From Spartobacteria bacterium (GTDB taxonomy: Bacteria > Verrucomicrobiota > Verrucomicrobiia > Chthoniobacterales > Chthoniobacteraceae), in NCBI GenBank assembly GCA_021324825.1, contig JAJPII010000035.1:1-64000 (forward strand): a DNA stretch of 64,000 bases. The letters run 5' to 3'. The position numbers and the translations under genes were made by a program. This document shows, one piece after another, positions 26,452-34,160 of the stretch. How positions within the stretch are numbered: the first letter of the stretch is position 1; every line of letters starts with the position of its first letter. The notes beneath the pieces are model-generated. The model saw only the letters and a list, made by a program, of their open reading frames with translations. It was not told where the DNA came from and did not search any database.

Positions 26452-27526
26452 CGACAGGCCCCTTTTTTACCGCCGGATCGTAATGGTTTTGAGAGGGAGC
26501 GGGCATCGCCGGCGGTTCTTGCGCGGGGGGTTCGTCCGATTGCGAAGAATCCCACTTCTGCGGAGCGAGAAGTATTCTCACGTTTCCTTTTGACGAGGGA
26601 AGAACCGCCGAAACCCGCACCTTGGGCAGCACCGTCTCGATCATCTCCGAATACAGCCGCGCGTGGATGACCTCCGGATTGGCGCGGTATTCCTTCAAAA
26701 GCGCGAGAAAGGAGAAGGCTTCCCCCTGCGCTTTCGCGACGAGTTCCCGGGCGTCGGCGCCGGCCGTCTGGCGGATGCGGTAAGCTTCGGATTCCGCCGC
26801 GGGAATTTCCGAGGCGCGGCGCGCATTGGCGGGCTCGACGAGGGTCCGGGCTTCGACCTTCGCGCTGATCACGTCCTGGAAGGCGGGGAGAACCTGCGCG
26901 GGCGGATTGATCTCGCGCGTTTCAAACGCAAGTATCCGGACGCCGAGCCCCAGCCGGTCGAACGCCTCTTGCGCGAGCCGCATCGTCTCCCGGCCGATGT
27001 ATTCCCGGCGCGTGGTGAGCGCGTCGTCGACCGGCATGCCCGCGAGGGTGCGGCACGCGGTCTCGTAAAGGATGGAGTCGCGCAGGGCGTCGCGATCCGC
27101 GGCTCCGAATGCGTAAGCCGCGGGATCGGAGATTTGGTAGCGGGCGGAGAATCGCGCGCGGAGGATGTTCGCATCCCCGGTGAGCGTGTACGGATTCCGG
27201 GCGGGATGGAGCGCGGGGAGGTCGGCGGGTTCATCCGGCGCGGGCGACCAGGCGTCGAGCGAAACTTCCTGCACGCGCCGGGAAGGAACCCGGATGACTT
27301 CGTCAAAAGGCGGCGGCAGCGCCAGGAGCAAGCCCGGCGGGTGGACCGCGGGAAGGAGTTTTCCGAAACGGAGGATGAGGCCCGAGTCCTCGGGGCCGAC
27401 CACGGTTATGCCCGAGCCCAGATAGATGAGAACCAGCGCGAGCATGCCCCAGCGAAGAAGGCGGATGCTCGCCCGCAACGCCGCGAGGATCGCGTGCGCG
27501 GAAAAGAGGGCGTCTTCCTTTTTCAT
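26444..27526 (-). CDS. SPFH/Band 7 protein (HflK-like, third of a triad)
   Basis: A 360-residue protein with one N-terminal membrane helix (about 20-42). An SPFH/Band 7 domain follows: VVGPEDSGLILRFGKLLPAV, PPGLLLALPPPFDEVIRV, then FSARYQISDPAAYAF and ETREINPPAQVLPAFQDVISAKVEA. A coiled coil and a Pro-rich C-terminal tail end the protein. SPFH proteins form cage-like membrane microdomains and, as HflK/HflC, restrain FtsH. The gene overlaps the hflC-like gene by four bases and the P-type ATPase gene by eight, so the pump is produced from the same message. The tail ends KKGPVDD. Confidence 0.85.
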   Translation of the reverse strand: MKKEDALFSAHAILAALRASIRLLRWGMLALVLIYLGSGITVVGPEDSGLILRFGKLLPAVHPPGLLLALPPPFDEVIRVPSRRVQEVSLDAWSPAPDEPADLPALHPARNPYTLTGDANILRARFSARYQISDPAAYAFGAADRDALRDSILYETACRTLAGMPVDDALTTRREYIGRETMRLAQEAFDRLGLGVRILAFETREINPPAQVLPAFQDVISAKVEARTLVEPANARRASEIPAAESEAYRIRQTAGADARELVAKAQGEAFSFLALLKEYRANPEVIHARLYSEMIETVLPKVRVSAVLPSSKGNVRILLAPQKWDSSQSDEPPAQEPPAMPAPSQNHYDPAVKKGPVDD

Positions 27527-28428
27527 CTGGGAGGAGGCGGCGAGGATTGCGGCGCCGCGGATTTCAACAGGTCGAACGGAGGCGCGTTGGCGTCCAGGAC
27601 GAGCGTCGTGTTGGCGTCGATGATCTTCTTGAGCGCCTCCAGGCCTCGCAGGAAGGTGTACAGCTCCGGGTATTGGCCGTGCGCGGCGGCATAGATGTGC
27701 GCGGCTTCGGCCTCGGCTTTTCCGCGCGTCTCCTCCGCGTCCTTTTTGGCTTCGGCCAGCAGGACGGTCTTCTCGCTATCCGTTTGCGCGTTGATCTGGT
27801 CGGCCATCCGCCGCCCCTCGGCGCGATAGCGTTCCGCGAATTGCGCGCGCTCCGCGCGCATCCGCTCGAAGACGTAGGTCGTGTTCACTTCCGGCAGGGC
27901 CAGCCGCTTCAAGGCGACTTGCTCGATGCGGATTCCAAAGGATGTTTTCGCTTGCGGCGCGGCGTTCTCCGCGATGGCGCGCTCGATCTCCGCGATCTTC
28001 ACCTCCGCGGGATTCACGGACACCAGTTGTCCGAAATCGTAACGCCCGAACACGGAATTCTTGGCGCTGCTCACCAGGCTGTCCAGCTTGCCCTGGGCGC
28101 TCTCGATGCCGCCCATCGCCTCGAGGAATTTCAACGGATCGTCGATCCTCCATACCACAAACACCGGCGCGACAATGTTGCGCTTGTCCCGGGTGAGCGC
28201 TTCGGAAAGACGGATTTCGTAAAAGTTCAGGCGCGCGTCGAGGCGGTTCACCGTCTCGATGGGCCACGGCCATTTTCCATAGAGGCCCGGTTCGCGGATG
28301 ACGCGGACGGGCTTTCCAAAAAGCGTCAGGACGGCCATCTCGTTCTGGCGCACCTGGAACGCCGCCATGCAGCAAAGGAGGATGATCAGAACAACGGCGG
28401 CCACGCAAAGGCGGGAGAGCATTTTCAT
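27523..28428 (-). CDS. HflC-like SPFH membrane protein
   Basis: A 301-residue protein with an N-terminal membrane helix (residues 5-25). The Band 7 domain starts at FQVRQNEMAVLTLFGKPVRVI and contains EPGLYGKWPWPIETV, DARLNFYEIRLSEALTRDKRNI and the HflC-like FGIRIEQVALKRLALPEVN. The C-terminal coiled coil ends with AAHIYAAAHGQYPELYTFLRGLEALKK, the conserved HflC tail region. It should assemble with the HflK-like partner encoded just upstream. Three bases separate it from that gene. The protein ends in a Pro-rich tail. Confidence 0.88.
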   Translation of the reverse strand: MKMLSRLCVAAVVLIILLCCMAAFQVRQNEMAVLTLFGKPVRVIREPGLYGKWPWPIETVNRLDARLNFYEIRLSEALTRDKRNIVAPVFVVWRIDDPLKFLEAMGGIESAQGKLDSLVSSAKNSVFGRYDFGQLVSVNPAEVKIAEIERAIAENAAPQAKTSFGIRIEQVALKRLALPEVNTTYVFERMRAERAQFAERYRAEGRRMADQINAQTDSEKTVLLAEAKKDAEETRGKAEAEAAHIYAAAHGQYPELYTFLRGLEALKKIIDANTTLVLDANAPPFDLLKSAAPQSSPPPPR

Positions 28429-28431
28429 AAG

Positions 28432-30081
28432 CTAGGGAGGCGGCAGGTCGGAGCTGTTCCGCAGGTCGAGGTAGAACTGCCGCGGGATTTCCGCGGGGAG
28501 GCCGACGATGGTCTTGGTGGATTTGCCCAGCGCCGTTTCGATGGCGTCGAACCGCCGGCGGGCGAGGAACAAATCCGGGTTTTCCTTGTAAGCGGAAACG
28601 GCGGCGTCGAATCGCGCGGCCTCGCCGGCGGCCAGCGCGACGCGCGACGCGCCGGCAGCCCGGGCCAGCGTCTTCAGGCGGTCAGCCTCGGAGGCGGCTT
28701 CCGGCAGCGCGCCCGCGCGATACGCCCCCGCCTGGTCGATCAGCGTTTCCTTCTCCTCCTCGGCGCTGACGACTTCCTGGTACGCGGGGGCGACCTCGAC
28801 CGGCGGATGCACGTCCTTCAACCCGACATAGACGACTTCGATCCCGAGATGAAAACGGTCTGTTTCGCCCTGTAAAGCGGACTTCAGGCCGCGGGCGATT
28901 TCTTCGCGGCCGTCGGTCATGATGTTGAAGCTGTCCCTCGAGCCGACGACGAGCATCAGTTTGCGCTCGGCCAGGTCGGCAAGCGCTTCCTCGACGTCCT
29001 TCGCGGTCTTCAAGTAGGCGACCGGGTCGGCGATGCGATAGAGGATCGGCACGCTGATGGTGAGGAGGCTTTCGCCGTTGCCCACGAGGAGATTCTTCTC
29101 GCCCTCGGCATGGGGTTCGTTCCAGAGGATCGGCCCCTGAAGGTCTTTATCGAAGCCGAGGAAGATGCTCCTGACCGTCTCCGTCTCGACGAGGGCGACT
29201 TGCTCGAACGGCCACGGCAGCGTGAAATGAAGGCCCGGCTCCAACGCGCGGTCCTGGTAGCGCCCGAAGAGCATCCGCACCCCGCGGCTCCCCAGGGGAA
29301 CCGAAGTCATGCACGTGGAAAACCAGCCCAGAAGCAGGCCCGCGGCAAGGACGATCCCGAAGGATTCCCGCAGGAATTGCACCATCCACATGTCCCTTAT
29401 TTTCGTTCCCGCCAGGCTCTCGAATCGCCTTATCGCTCCACGCAACCCGCGGCCATGCCCGAGCAGGGCGTCGAGAAGGAGGCTGTCTCCCGCCGGGGCC
29501 GGAGCTTCCCTCAATGTTTTCGGTTGGTAGAAGCGCACGCCGAGCCGCGCAAGCGGTTCGAGGAGGAGCAGCGCCGTCAGGGCGAGCAGCGGCCAGCCAA
29601 GCTGGGCGCTGAAATCGCTGCCCGTCGAGAGGAAGAGGAACACGGCGCCCGAAGCCGCCAGGCATGCCCAGAACGCCACCCGCGCGAGATGCAGCACGGG
29701 CTGCAACGCGGACGCCTGTAAACGCGATTGCACCGCCGCGGCGAAATTCGCGAAGAAGCAGAGGGCGCATCCAAACGCGAGAAAGAGCACCGCCGCAAAC
29801 CGGAGCGCGCCGGGCTGGAACGCGGCGAGGGGAGCGAGGCCTTCCTTTCCGAGGAGATAAACCAGGAGAACCGTTCCGGTAAAAAAAAGCGTCCACTGCC
29901 AGCGCGGAAAAAGATGGTGAATGACGGCGGCGACGGCGCACCAGAGCAGCCAGGCCTGCATCCCGGCGAACAGGAGATTCGGGACTCGCAAGGCGAGCGA
30001 CACGGAGGCCGCGGCGGCGCACGCGAGCAGAAGGGCCAGCAGCAAGCCGGCGCGGCGAAGCCTTTGTTCCGGTTCGTTCAG
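28432..30081 (-). CDS. HflK-like SPFH protein with polytopic N-terminal region
   Basis: About 549 residues if read from the CTG at 30081. The first 250 residues hold five or six membrane helices, absent from standard HflK. A further helix (FGIVLAAGLLLGWF) precedes the HflK/SPFH domain, with VPLGSRGVRMLFGRYQD, EPGLHFTLPWPFEQVALVETE and VVYVGLKDVHPPVEVAPAYQEVVSAEEEKE. A coiled coil and FDAIETALGKSTKTIVGLP follow. No ATG or GTG is suitably placed. The CTG overlaps the upstream stop (CTGA) and has GGGGG four to eight bases before it. A TTG at 30213 would need a 136-base overlap with the upstream gene. It is expressed ahead of hflC-like and the third SPFH gene. Confidence 0.8.
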   Translation of the reverse strand: MNEPEQRLRRAGLLLALLLACAAAASVSLALRVPNLLFAGMQAWLLWCAVAAVIHHLFPRWQWTLFFTGTVLLVYLLGKEGLAPLAAFQPGALRFAAVLFLAFGCALCFFANFAAAVQSRLQASALQPVLHLARVAFWACLAASGAVFLFLSTGSDFSAQLGWPLLALTALLLLEPLARLGVRFYQPKTLREAPAPAGDSLLLDALLGHGRGLRGAIRRFESLAGTKIRDMWMVQFLRESFGIVLAAGLLLGWFSTCMTSVPLGSRGVRMLFGRYQDRALEPGLHFTLPWPFEQVALVETETVRSIFLGFDKDLQGPILWNEPHAEGEKNLLVGNGESLLTISVPILYRIADPVAYLKTAKDVEEALADLAERKLMLVVGSRDSFNIMTDGREEIARGLKSALQGETDRFHLGIEVVYVGLKDVHPPVEVAPAYQEVVSAEEEKETLIDQAGAYRAGALPEAASEADRLKTLARAAGASRVALAAGEAARFDAAVSAYKENPDLFLARRRFDAIETALGKSTKTIVGLPAEIPRQFYLDLRNSSDLPPP

Positions 30082-30647
30082 TGCGCCCCCTGCAGCACGA
30101 GCTGCGTGATCGCGACATTCGGGAATTTCGTTCCGGGATAGACCTCCAGTATCTGGAGCGCGAACACGTCCCCCTGGCGCGCCATGATGTCGTCGAAAAG
30201 GACGTGCTGCCAATGCCGCGTATTGGCGAACTCGACGTAATAGAGCGCCCTGCCGTTATAGAATATCTCCGCCTTCCTTATGCGGGAGTAGGCGGCGAAG
30301 ATCGCGTCGTTCTTCGTGTAGCCGTCGGCGATGTCGAACCCGTAAAAAGGGGTGTTCCCGTCCATCACTTTCGGAAGTTTTTTGGGGAATTGAAAGGTGA
30401 GTTTCTCGCCCACGGAAGGGTTCGCGCCGATCCAGGCGGTGGAGGCGTCGCTGTCATTCAGCTTCCAGACCGGTTGCGGACTTTTGCCCGGCGCGGTCGC
30501 GAACGTCTCCCAGGGGAAAGCGCAGGCGAGCGAGCAGCCGCCCATCAATTCCTGCAGGATGGGTTCGCCGACCTGCGCCTTGAGCGTCGGCGGGTTGGCG
30601 GCCAGCAACGAACACGGAAGCCAGAGCAGAAGCAGGCAGATTTTCAC
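30078..30647 (-). CDS. Exported protein with NADase-type glycan-binding (discoidin-like) domain
   Basis: A 189-residue protein with a signal peptide (MKICLLLLWLPCSLLAA). The mature part matches the NADase-type glycan-binding domain in layout: LNDSDASTAWIG near 63-74, VGEKLTFQF near 79, GFDIADGYTKND at 103-114, RIRKAEIFYNG and VYPGTKFPNVAITQL near 169-183. The family's usual role is carbohydrate or cell-surface binding, but the ligand is unknown. GTG at 30647 is the only start that gives the signal peptide. The stop codon overlaps the proposed CTG start of the HflK-like gene. The promoter is shared, divergently, with the TonB receptor and contains two putative Zur sites. Confidence 0.75.
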   Translation of the reverse strand: MKICLLLLWLPCSLLAANPPTLKAQVGEPILQELMGGCSLACAFPWETFATAPGKSPQPVWKLNDSDASTAWIGANPSVGEKLTFQFPKKLPKVMDGNTPFYGFDIADGYTKNDAIFAAYSRIRKAEIFYNGRALYYVEFANTRHWQHVLFDDIMARQGDVFALQILEVYPGTKFPNVAITQLVLQGAH

Positions 30648-30695
30648 GCCGGGAAGTTTACCAGAGTTCCGCGGAGGCGCTAACCGATTTTTTAT

Positions 30696-30710
30696 TGCAA
30701 CCGAATTGCA
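30696..30710. promoter_or_regulatory. Putative Zur operator 1 in the divergent promoter (TGCAA-N5-TTGCA)
   Basis: TGCAACCGAATTGCA is a perfect inverted repeat with 5-base arms and a 5-base centre. It sits between the start of the exported-protein/SPFH operon (48 bases away) and the TonB receptor gene (30 bases away), inside an AT-rich stretch of an otherwise GC-rich region. The same arms recur 28 bases downstream and upstream of znuA. Confidence 0.65.
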
Positions 30711-30723
30711 TTTTGTATTTAAT

Positions 30724-30738
30724 TGCAACTTACTTGCA
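30724..30738. promoter_or_regulatory. Putative Zur operator 2, abutting the TonB receptor start (TGCAA-N5-TTGCA)
   Basis: TGCAACTTACTTGCA is again a perfect inverted repeat and ends two bases before the ATG of the receptor. The centre-to-centre distance to operator 1 is 28 bp, close to an integral number of helical turns (about 2.7). TATTTA at 30716-30721, a possible -10 box, lies between the two sites, so binding would block RNA polymerase. Confidence 0.65.
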
Positions 30739-30740
30739 TT

Positions 30741-32777
30741 ATGAAAACGCGTCTCCTCCTCTTCGCTCTTTGCTTCCTCGCGTTCCGCCTCCTCCGGGCG
30801 CAGGAAGCGGTCACCCTGCCTGAAATCGACGTTCTCGCCCGGCTGGACGCAGCGCGGAACCGGATCCTGCCGGACCTGGGAGCGACGTCCTACGAGATAC
30901 CGGAGGCTCAACTCCAGGGACAATCCCAGGGGGAGAACGCGCCGTTCAACCAGGTCCTCCTCCGCGCGCCCGGCGTGGCGCAGGATTCCTTTGGCCAGCT
31001 TCATTTGCGGGGGGAGCACGCGAATATTCAATACCGCATCAACGACGTGCTCCTGCCGGAGGGGATAACCGGGTTCGGCGCGGAACTCGATTCCCGTTTC
31101 GTGGGCGGCGTCTCCCTGGTCGACGGGGCGCTTCCTGCGCAGTACGGATTCAAGACGGCGGGGGTCATCTCTATCCAGACGAAGAAGGCGCAGGGCGGAG
31201 AGGCCGGCCTGTACGGCGGAAGCTTCGACACGTTGCGGCCCGCCATCCAGTACGGCGGCTCCTCCGGCAAGCTCGATTACTATTTCACGGCGAGCTTCTT
31301 CCACAGCGCGCTGGGGATCGAAAATCCGACGCCTCGGACGAATGCGATCCACGACGATACAAATCAATATCGCGGCTTTTTTTACGTGTCGTATCTCATC
31401 GATGCGTCCAGCCGGATCAGCCTTTTTGGCGGGGCGTCGTATTCCGATTACCAGATTCCCAACAATCCGGGGCAGAAACCTCAATTCACCTTTCACAACG
31501 TTTCGACGTTCGATTCGTCAAAGCTGAATGAGAACCAGCATCAGAACAACGACTACGCCGTCCTGGCTTATCAGAAGACGATGGGGCCTTTCGATTGCCA
31601 GGCCGCGCTGTTCGAGCGCTACAGCGGCGTTCTTTTCACGCCGGATTACAAGGGCGACCTGATCTTCAACGGTCTCGCGGGGCGGGTGGATCGGAGGCTG
31701 TTGACGCATGGGGCGGAATTCGACGCCAGCTTCAGCCTCAACGAGCAACACACATTGCGCGGGGGCTTCACCGCCGCCATGTCCCAGCAGAGGGCGAATG
31801 ATCCCTTCTCGGTGTTCCCCGACGGTTCGACGGACCCCGTCCATATTGAACAGGGCGACTACAGGGACGGCTGGGTCTACGGGTTTTACCTCCAGGACGA
31901 ATGGAAGGTCTGGGCGCCGCTGACGATCAACTTCGGAACCCGGTTCGACGTCGTCGATGAGTTCACGCATGAAAACCAGCTCAGCCCGCGCATCAACCTG
32001 ACATTGCGGATCGCACGGGGAACGGTCTTTCACACGGGCTACGCGCGGTACTTCACGCCGCCGTCCTTCGAGGCCGTCACCCCGCGGGACGTCGCGGCCA
32101 CGGCGGGAACATCGGGCGCTTTCGAAGCATTGCGGGACGACCCGGTGCGCGCGGAGCGCTCCGACTATTTCGATGCGGGGATTTCCCAGGCGGTCGCCCC
32201 CGGCCTTCAGGTCGGCCTCGACGGCTACTACAAACGCGCGCATAACCAGATCGACTCCGGGCAGTTCGGCGCCGCGGTTATCGAGACCGAATTCAATTAC
32301 AGGGAAGGGCAGGTTTTTGGGGTGGAATTGACATCCACCTACAAGCGCGAAGGGTTTTCCGCTTACGGGAACGCGGCCTTGTCCAAGGCGCTGGGGAGGG
32401 ACATCGATTCGCAGCAATTCCAGTTTGGCGCGGACGAATTGGCCTATATCAAGACCCACTGGATTTATCTGGATCACAACCAGGCTGTCACCGCTTCGGC
32501 GGGCGTATCCTACACATGGCGGGAGACCAGGGCCTATGTCGATCTCCTTTACGGCAACGGCCTCCGGGAGGGATTCGCTAATCTCGGGAAAGAACGGCCG
32601 TATTATCCGGTCAACATCGGTTTCGAGCCGAAGATCGGCCCGCTCAAGCTCCGGTTCGACATCGTGAATCTGTTCGACGAATCGTACCAGCTCCGCTCGG
32701 GAACGGGGGTGGGCGTCGGCGCGCCGCAGTTCGGGGCGCGGCGCGGCTTTTACGCCGGGGTCGTTTTGGACTTCTGA
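30741..32777 (+). CDS. TonB-dependent outer membrane receptor, probably for zinc
   Basis: A 678-residue protein with a signal peptide (1-21, ending RLLRAQ). A TonB-box-like LPEIDVLA follows, then a plug domain (FNQVLLRAPGVAQDSFGQLHLRG, RINDVLLPEGITGFG) and a 22-strand barrel ending in the terminal phenylalanine VVLDF. ATG at 30741 gives the signal peptide; a TTG 18 bases upstream lies inside the operator. The adjacent Fur-family gene (26 bases downstream), the operator pair in front and the znuABC genes behind suggest a ZnuD-like zinc receptor. The ligand itself is not readable, and cobalamin or other metal chelates remain possible. Confidence 0.85.
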   Translation: MKTRLLLFALCFLAFRLLRAQEAVTLPEIDVLARLDAARNRILPDLGATSYEIPEAQLQGQSQGENAPFNQVLLRAPGVAQDSFGQLHLRGEHANIQYRINDVLLPEGITGFGAELDSRFVGGVSLVDGALPAQYGFKTAGVISIQTKKAQGGEAGLYGGSFDTLRPAIQYGGSSGKLDYYFTASFFHSALGIENPTPRTNAIHDDTNQYRGFFYVSYLIDASSRISLFGGASYSDYQIPNNPGQKPQFTFHNVSTFDSSKLNENQHQNNDYAVLAYQKTMGPFDCQAALFERYSGVLFTPDYKGDLIFNGLAGRVDRRLLTHGAEFDASFSLNEQHTLRGGFTAAMSQQRANDPFSVFPDGSTDPVHIEQGDYRDGWVYGFYLQDEWKVWAPLTINFGTRFDVVDEFTHENQLSPRINLTLRIARGTVFHTGYARYFTPPSFEAVTPRDVAATAGTSGAFEALRDDPVRAERSDYFDAGISQAVAPGLQVGLDGYYKRAHNQIDSGQFGAAVIETEFNYREGQVFGVELTSTYKREGFSAYGNAALSKALGRDIDSQQFQFGADELAYIKTHWIYLDHNQAVTASAGVSYTWRETRAYVDLLYGNGLREGFANLGKERPYYPVNIGFEPKIGPLKLRFDIVNLFDESYQLRSGTGVGVGAPQFGARRGFYAGVVLDF

Positions 32778-32802
32778 TCGCGAATGGGGTAGAGGTGGGA
32801 GG

Positions 32803-33264
32803 ATGCCCCGTTCCTATCCCCAGGCGAAGAGCCGCCTCGAGGCGGCGCTGCAAGCCTTGCGCGAAAACCATTCCCGCGTCACCGCGCCGCGCCGGGCTAT
32901 CTTGAAACTGCTCACGCATGAGCACGGGCCGTTCACGGTGGAGGAAGTCCACCGGCGGATAAAGAACGCGGGCGACGTGGTGACGGTTTACCGTTCGCTC
33001 GCCGCGATGGAGGAAATCCGTCTCGTGCGACGGTGCGATTTCGGCGACGGCGCGTACCGGTACGAGTTCAATATGGGCGAGCACCATCACCACCACATTG
33101 TCTGCCGCGGCTGCCGCAGCGTGAAGACGCTCGACTTCTGCGTGGCCGACGGCCTGGAACGCATGGCCCGCCAGCTCGGTTACGCGAACGTCTCGCATGC
33201 GCTGGAGATATTCGGCCTGTGCCGGCGGTGCCAGAAGAAGCCGTTGGAAATGGCCGGGGCTTGA
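32803..33264 (+). CDS. zur: Fur-family metalloregulator, probably Zur
   Basis: A 153-residue Fur-family repressor. The winged helix spans about 12-85 with VTAPRRAILKLLTHEHGPFTVEEVH and TVYRSLAAMEE. The dimerisation domain has GEHHHHHIVCRGC (H94-H98, C101, C104) and a second CRRC pair at 140-143, giving the structural zinc site. Family members sense Fe, Zn, Mn or peroxide. The position directly behind the TonB receptor and the repeated operator at znuA support Zur. GGGAGG precedes the ATG. It is probably co-transcribed with the receptor and so autoregulated. Confidence 0.82.
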   Translation: MPRSYPQAKSRLEAALQALRENHSRVTAPRRAILKLLTHEHGPFTVEEVHRRIKNAGDVVTVYRSLAAMEEIRLVRRCDFGDGAYRYEFNMGEHHHHHIVCRGCRSVKTLDFCVADGLERMARQLGYANVSHALEIFGLCRRCQKKPLEMAGA

Positions 33265-33297
33265 CTTGGCGCCGTTTTTCACTGAGAGATTCGGGCG

Positions 33298-34059
33298 ATG
33301 AACGACCTATGGCGCGGACTCCGAGACAGCGCGAAAGCACGGCTTTCGCAGAGGGATTACCATCTCCAATCCTTTGCCGCCCGGCTCGGGCGCGGGGGAG
33401 TCGAAGCGGGTGAACTCCTCTCGGCGAACCGGAAGGATCCGGAGATCGCCGCGGCCTGGATTCCCGGGGTGGAAGTTTTGCCGAGAAAAATCTATCCGCA
33501 ACGCCATCGCGGTTTTTTCGGCGAGTTCGCCCGCAAGGGCGAGGGGAAGCTGGCGGAGATCGGCCTGTGGCCCGCGCAATGGGCGACCGCCCGCATGTTT
33601 TCCGGCACGGCAAAGGGTTTCCACGTGCATCCGCCGTTCATCCCCGAAGGAGAAGAGCCGGAGAAATGGTTCACCCGCCTGTTCATTGAAAACCCCGGCG
33701 CCTGCCAGGAACGGCCGTATGACCGCGAGCAATGGGACGTGATGTTCTTCGTGCAAGGCGTGGCGGAGATGATCCTCATCGACGAACGGCGCGGGCTCGA
33801 ACGGCGCGTGATGCGATACATCGTGGAAGGCGACGACCAGCGCGGGCCGAACAACGTGGGCGTCGTCATACCGGCGGGGGTGGCCCACGCGGTGCGGGTC
33901 GCGAGTTCCGCGGAACTCATCATGGTTTACGGAACAAGCACGAAGTTCGATCCGCTGTTCGAGGGCCGCATCGCGTCCGAAGTGGAAACGGCGAACCTGC
34001 CTCCCGAGTGGCAGGAGTATCACTCCGCGGGGCCGAACGAGGAAGATTTGGTCGACTAG
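33298..34059 (+). CDS. RmlC-like cupin protein (dTDP-4-dehydrorhamnose 3,5-epimerase related)
   Basis: A 253-residue protein with a cupin fold. The segment IPGVEVLPRKIYPQRHRGFFGEFAR resembles the entry of RmlC-type epimerases, and VVIPAGVAHAVRV is the cupin end motif. It is about 70 residues longer than typical RmlC, with an N-terminal helical region, so it may act on another sugar nucleotide or be a sensor. The convergent gene rfbA (glucose-1-phosphate thymidylyltransferase) supports a sugar-nucleotide role. It lies 33 bases after zur and may be read through from it. Specificity is inference. Confidence 0.55.
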   Translation: MNDLWRGLRDSAKARLSQRDYHLQSFAARLGRGGVEAGELLSANRKDPEIAAAWIPGVEVLPRKIYPQRHRGFFGEFARKGEGKLAEIGLWPAQWATARMFSGTAKGFHVHPPFIPEGEEPEKWFTRLFIENPGACQERPYDREQWDVMFFVQGVAEMILIDERRGLERRVMRYIVEGDDQRGPNNVGVVIPAGVAHAVRVASSAELIMVYGTSTKFDPLFEGRIASEVETANLPPEWQEYHSAGPNEEDLVD

Positions 34060-34139
34060 GGTTGTGTGGTGTGGAGGGGGCTGCGTCAGCCGCCATATTA
34101 AAGACTTGGAATGACCTGGCTTTTTTTGGCGTCGCCCCC

Positions 34140-34160
34140 AGGCGGCTGGCACAGCCGCCT
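34140..34160. repeat. Intergenic hairpin, REP-like, between convergent genes
   Basis: AGGCGGCTGGCACAGCCGCC plus a final T forms a perfect 9-bp stem with a 3-base loop, immediately after the rfbA stop on the other strand. A related half-site, GGCTGCGTCAGCC at 34079-34091, lies 50 bases away and can pair with it. There is no downstream U-tract, so it is not a standard intrinsic terminator; it could be a REP-type repeat or a stabilising 3' hairpin for both convergent transcripts. Confidence 0.5.

Noticed and set aside
34071-34130. A T-run (TTTTTTT at 34121-34127) as an intrinsic terminator for the RmlC-like gene
   Set aside because: The stem-loop nearest to it is 30 bases upstream with only a 5-bp stem, so the spacing is wrong for a standard terminator.
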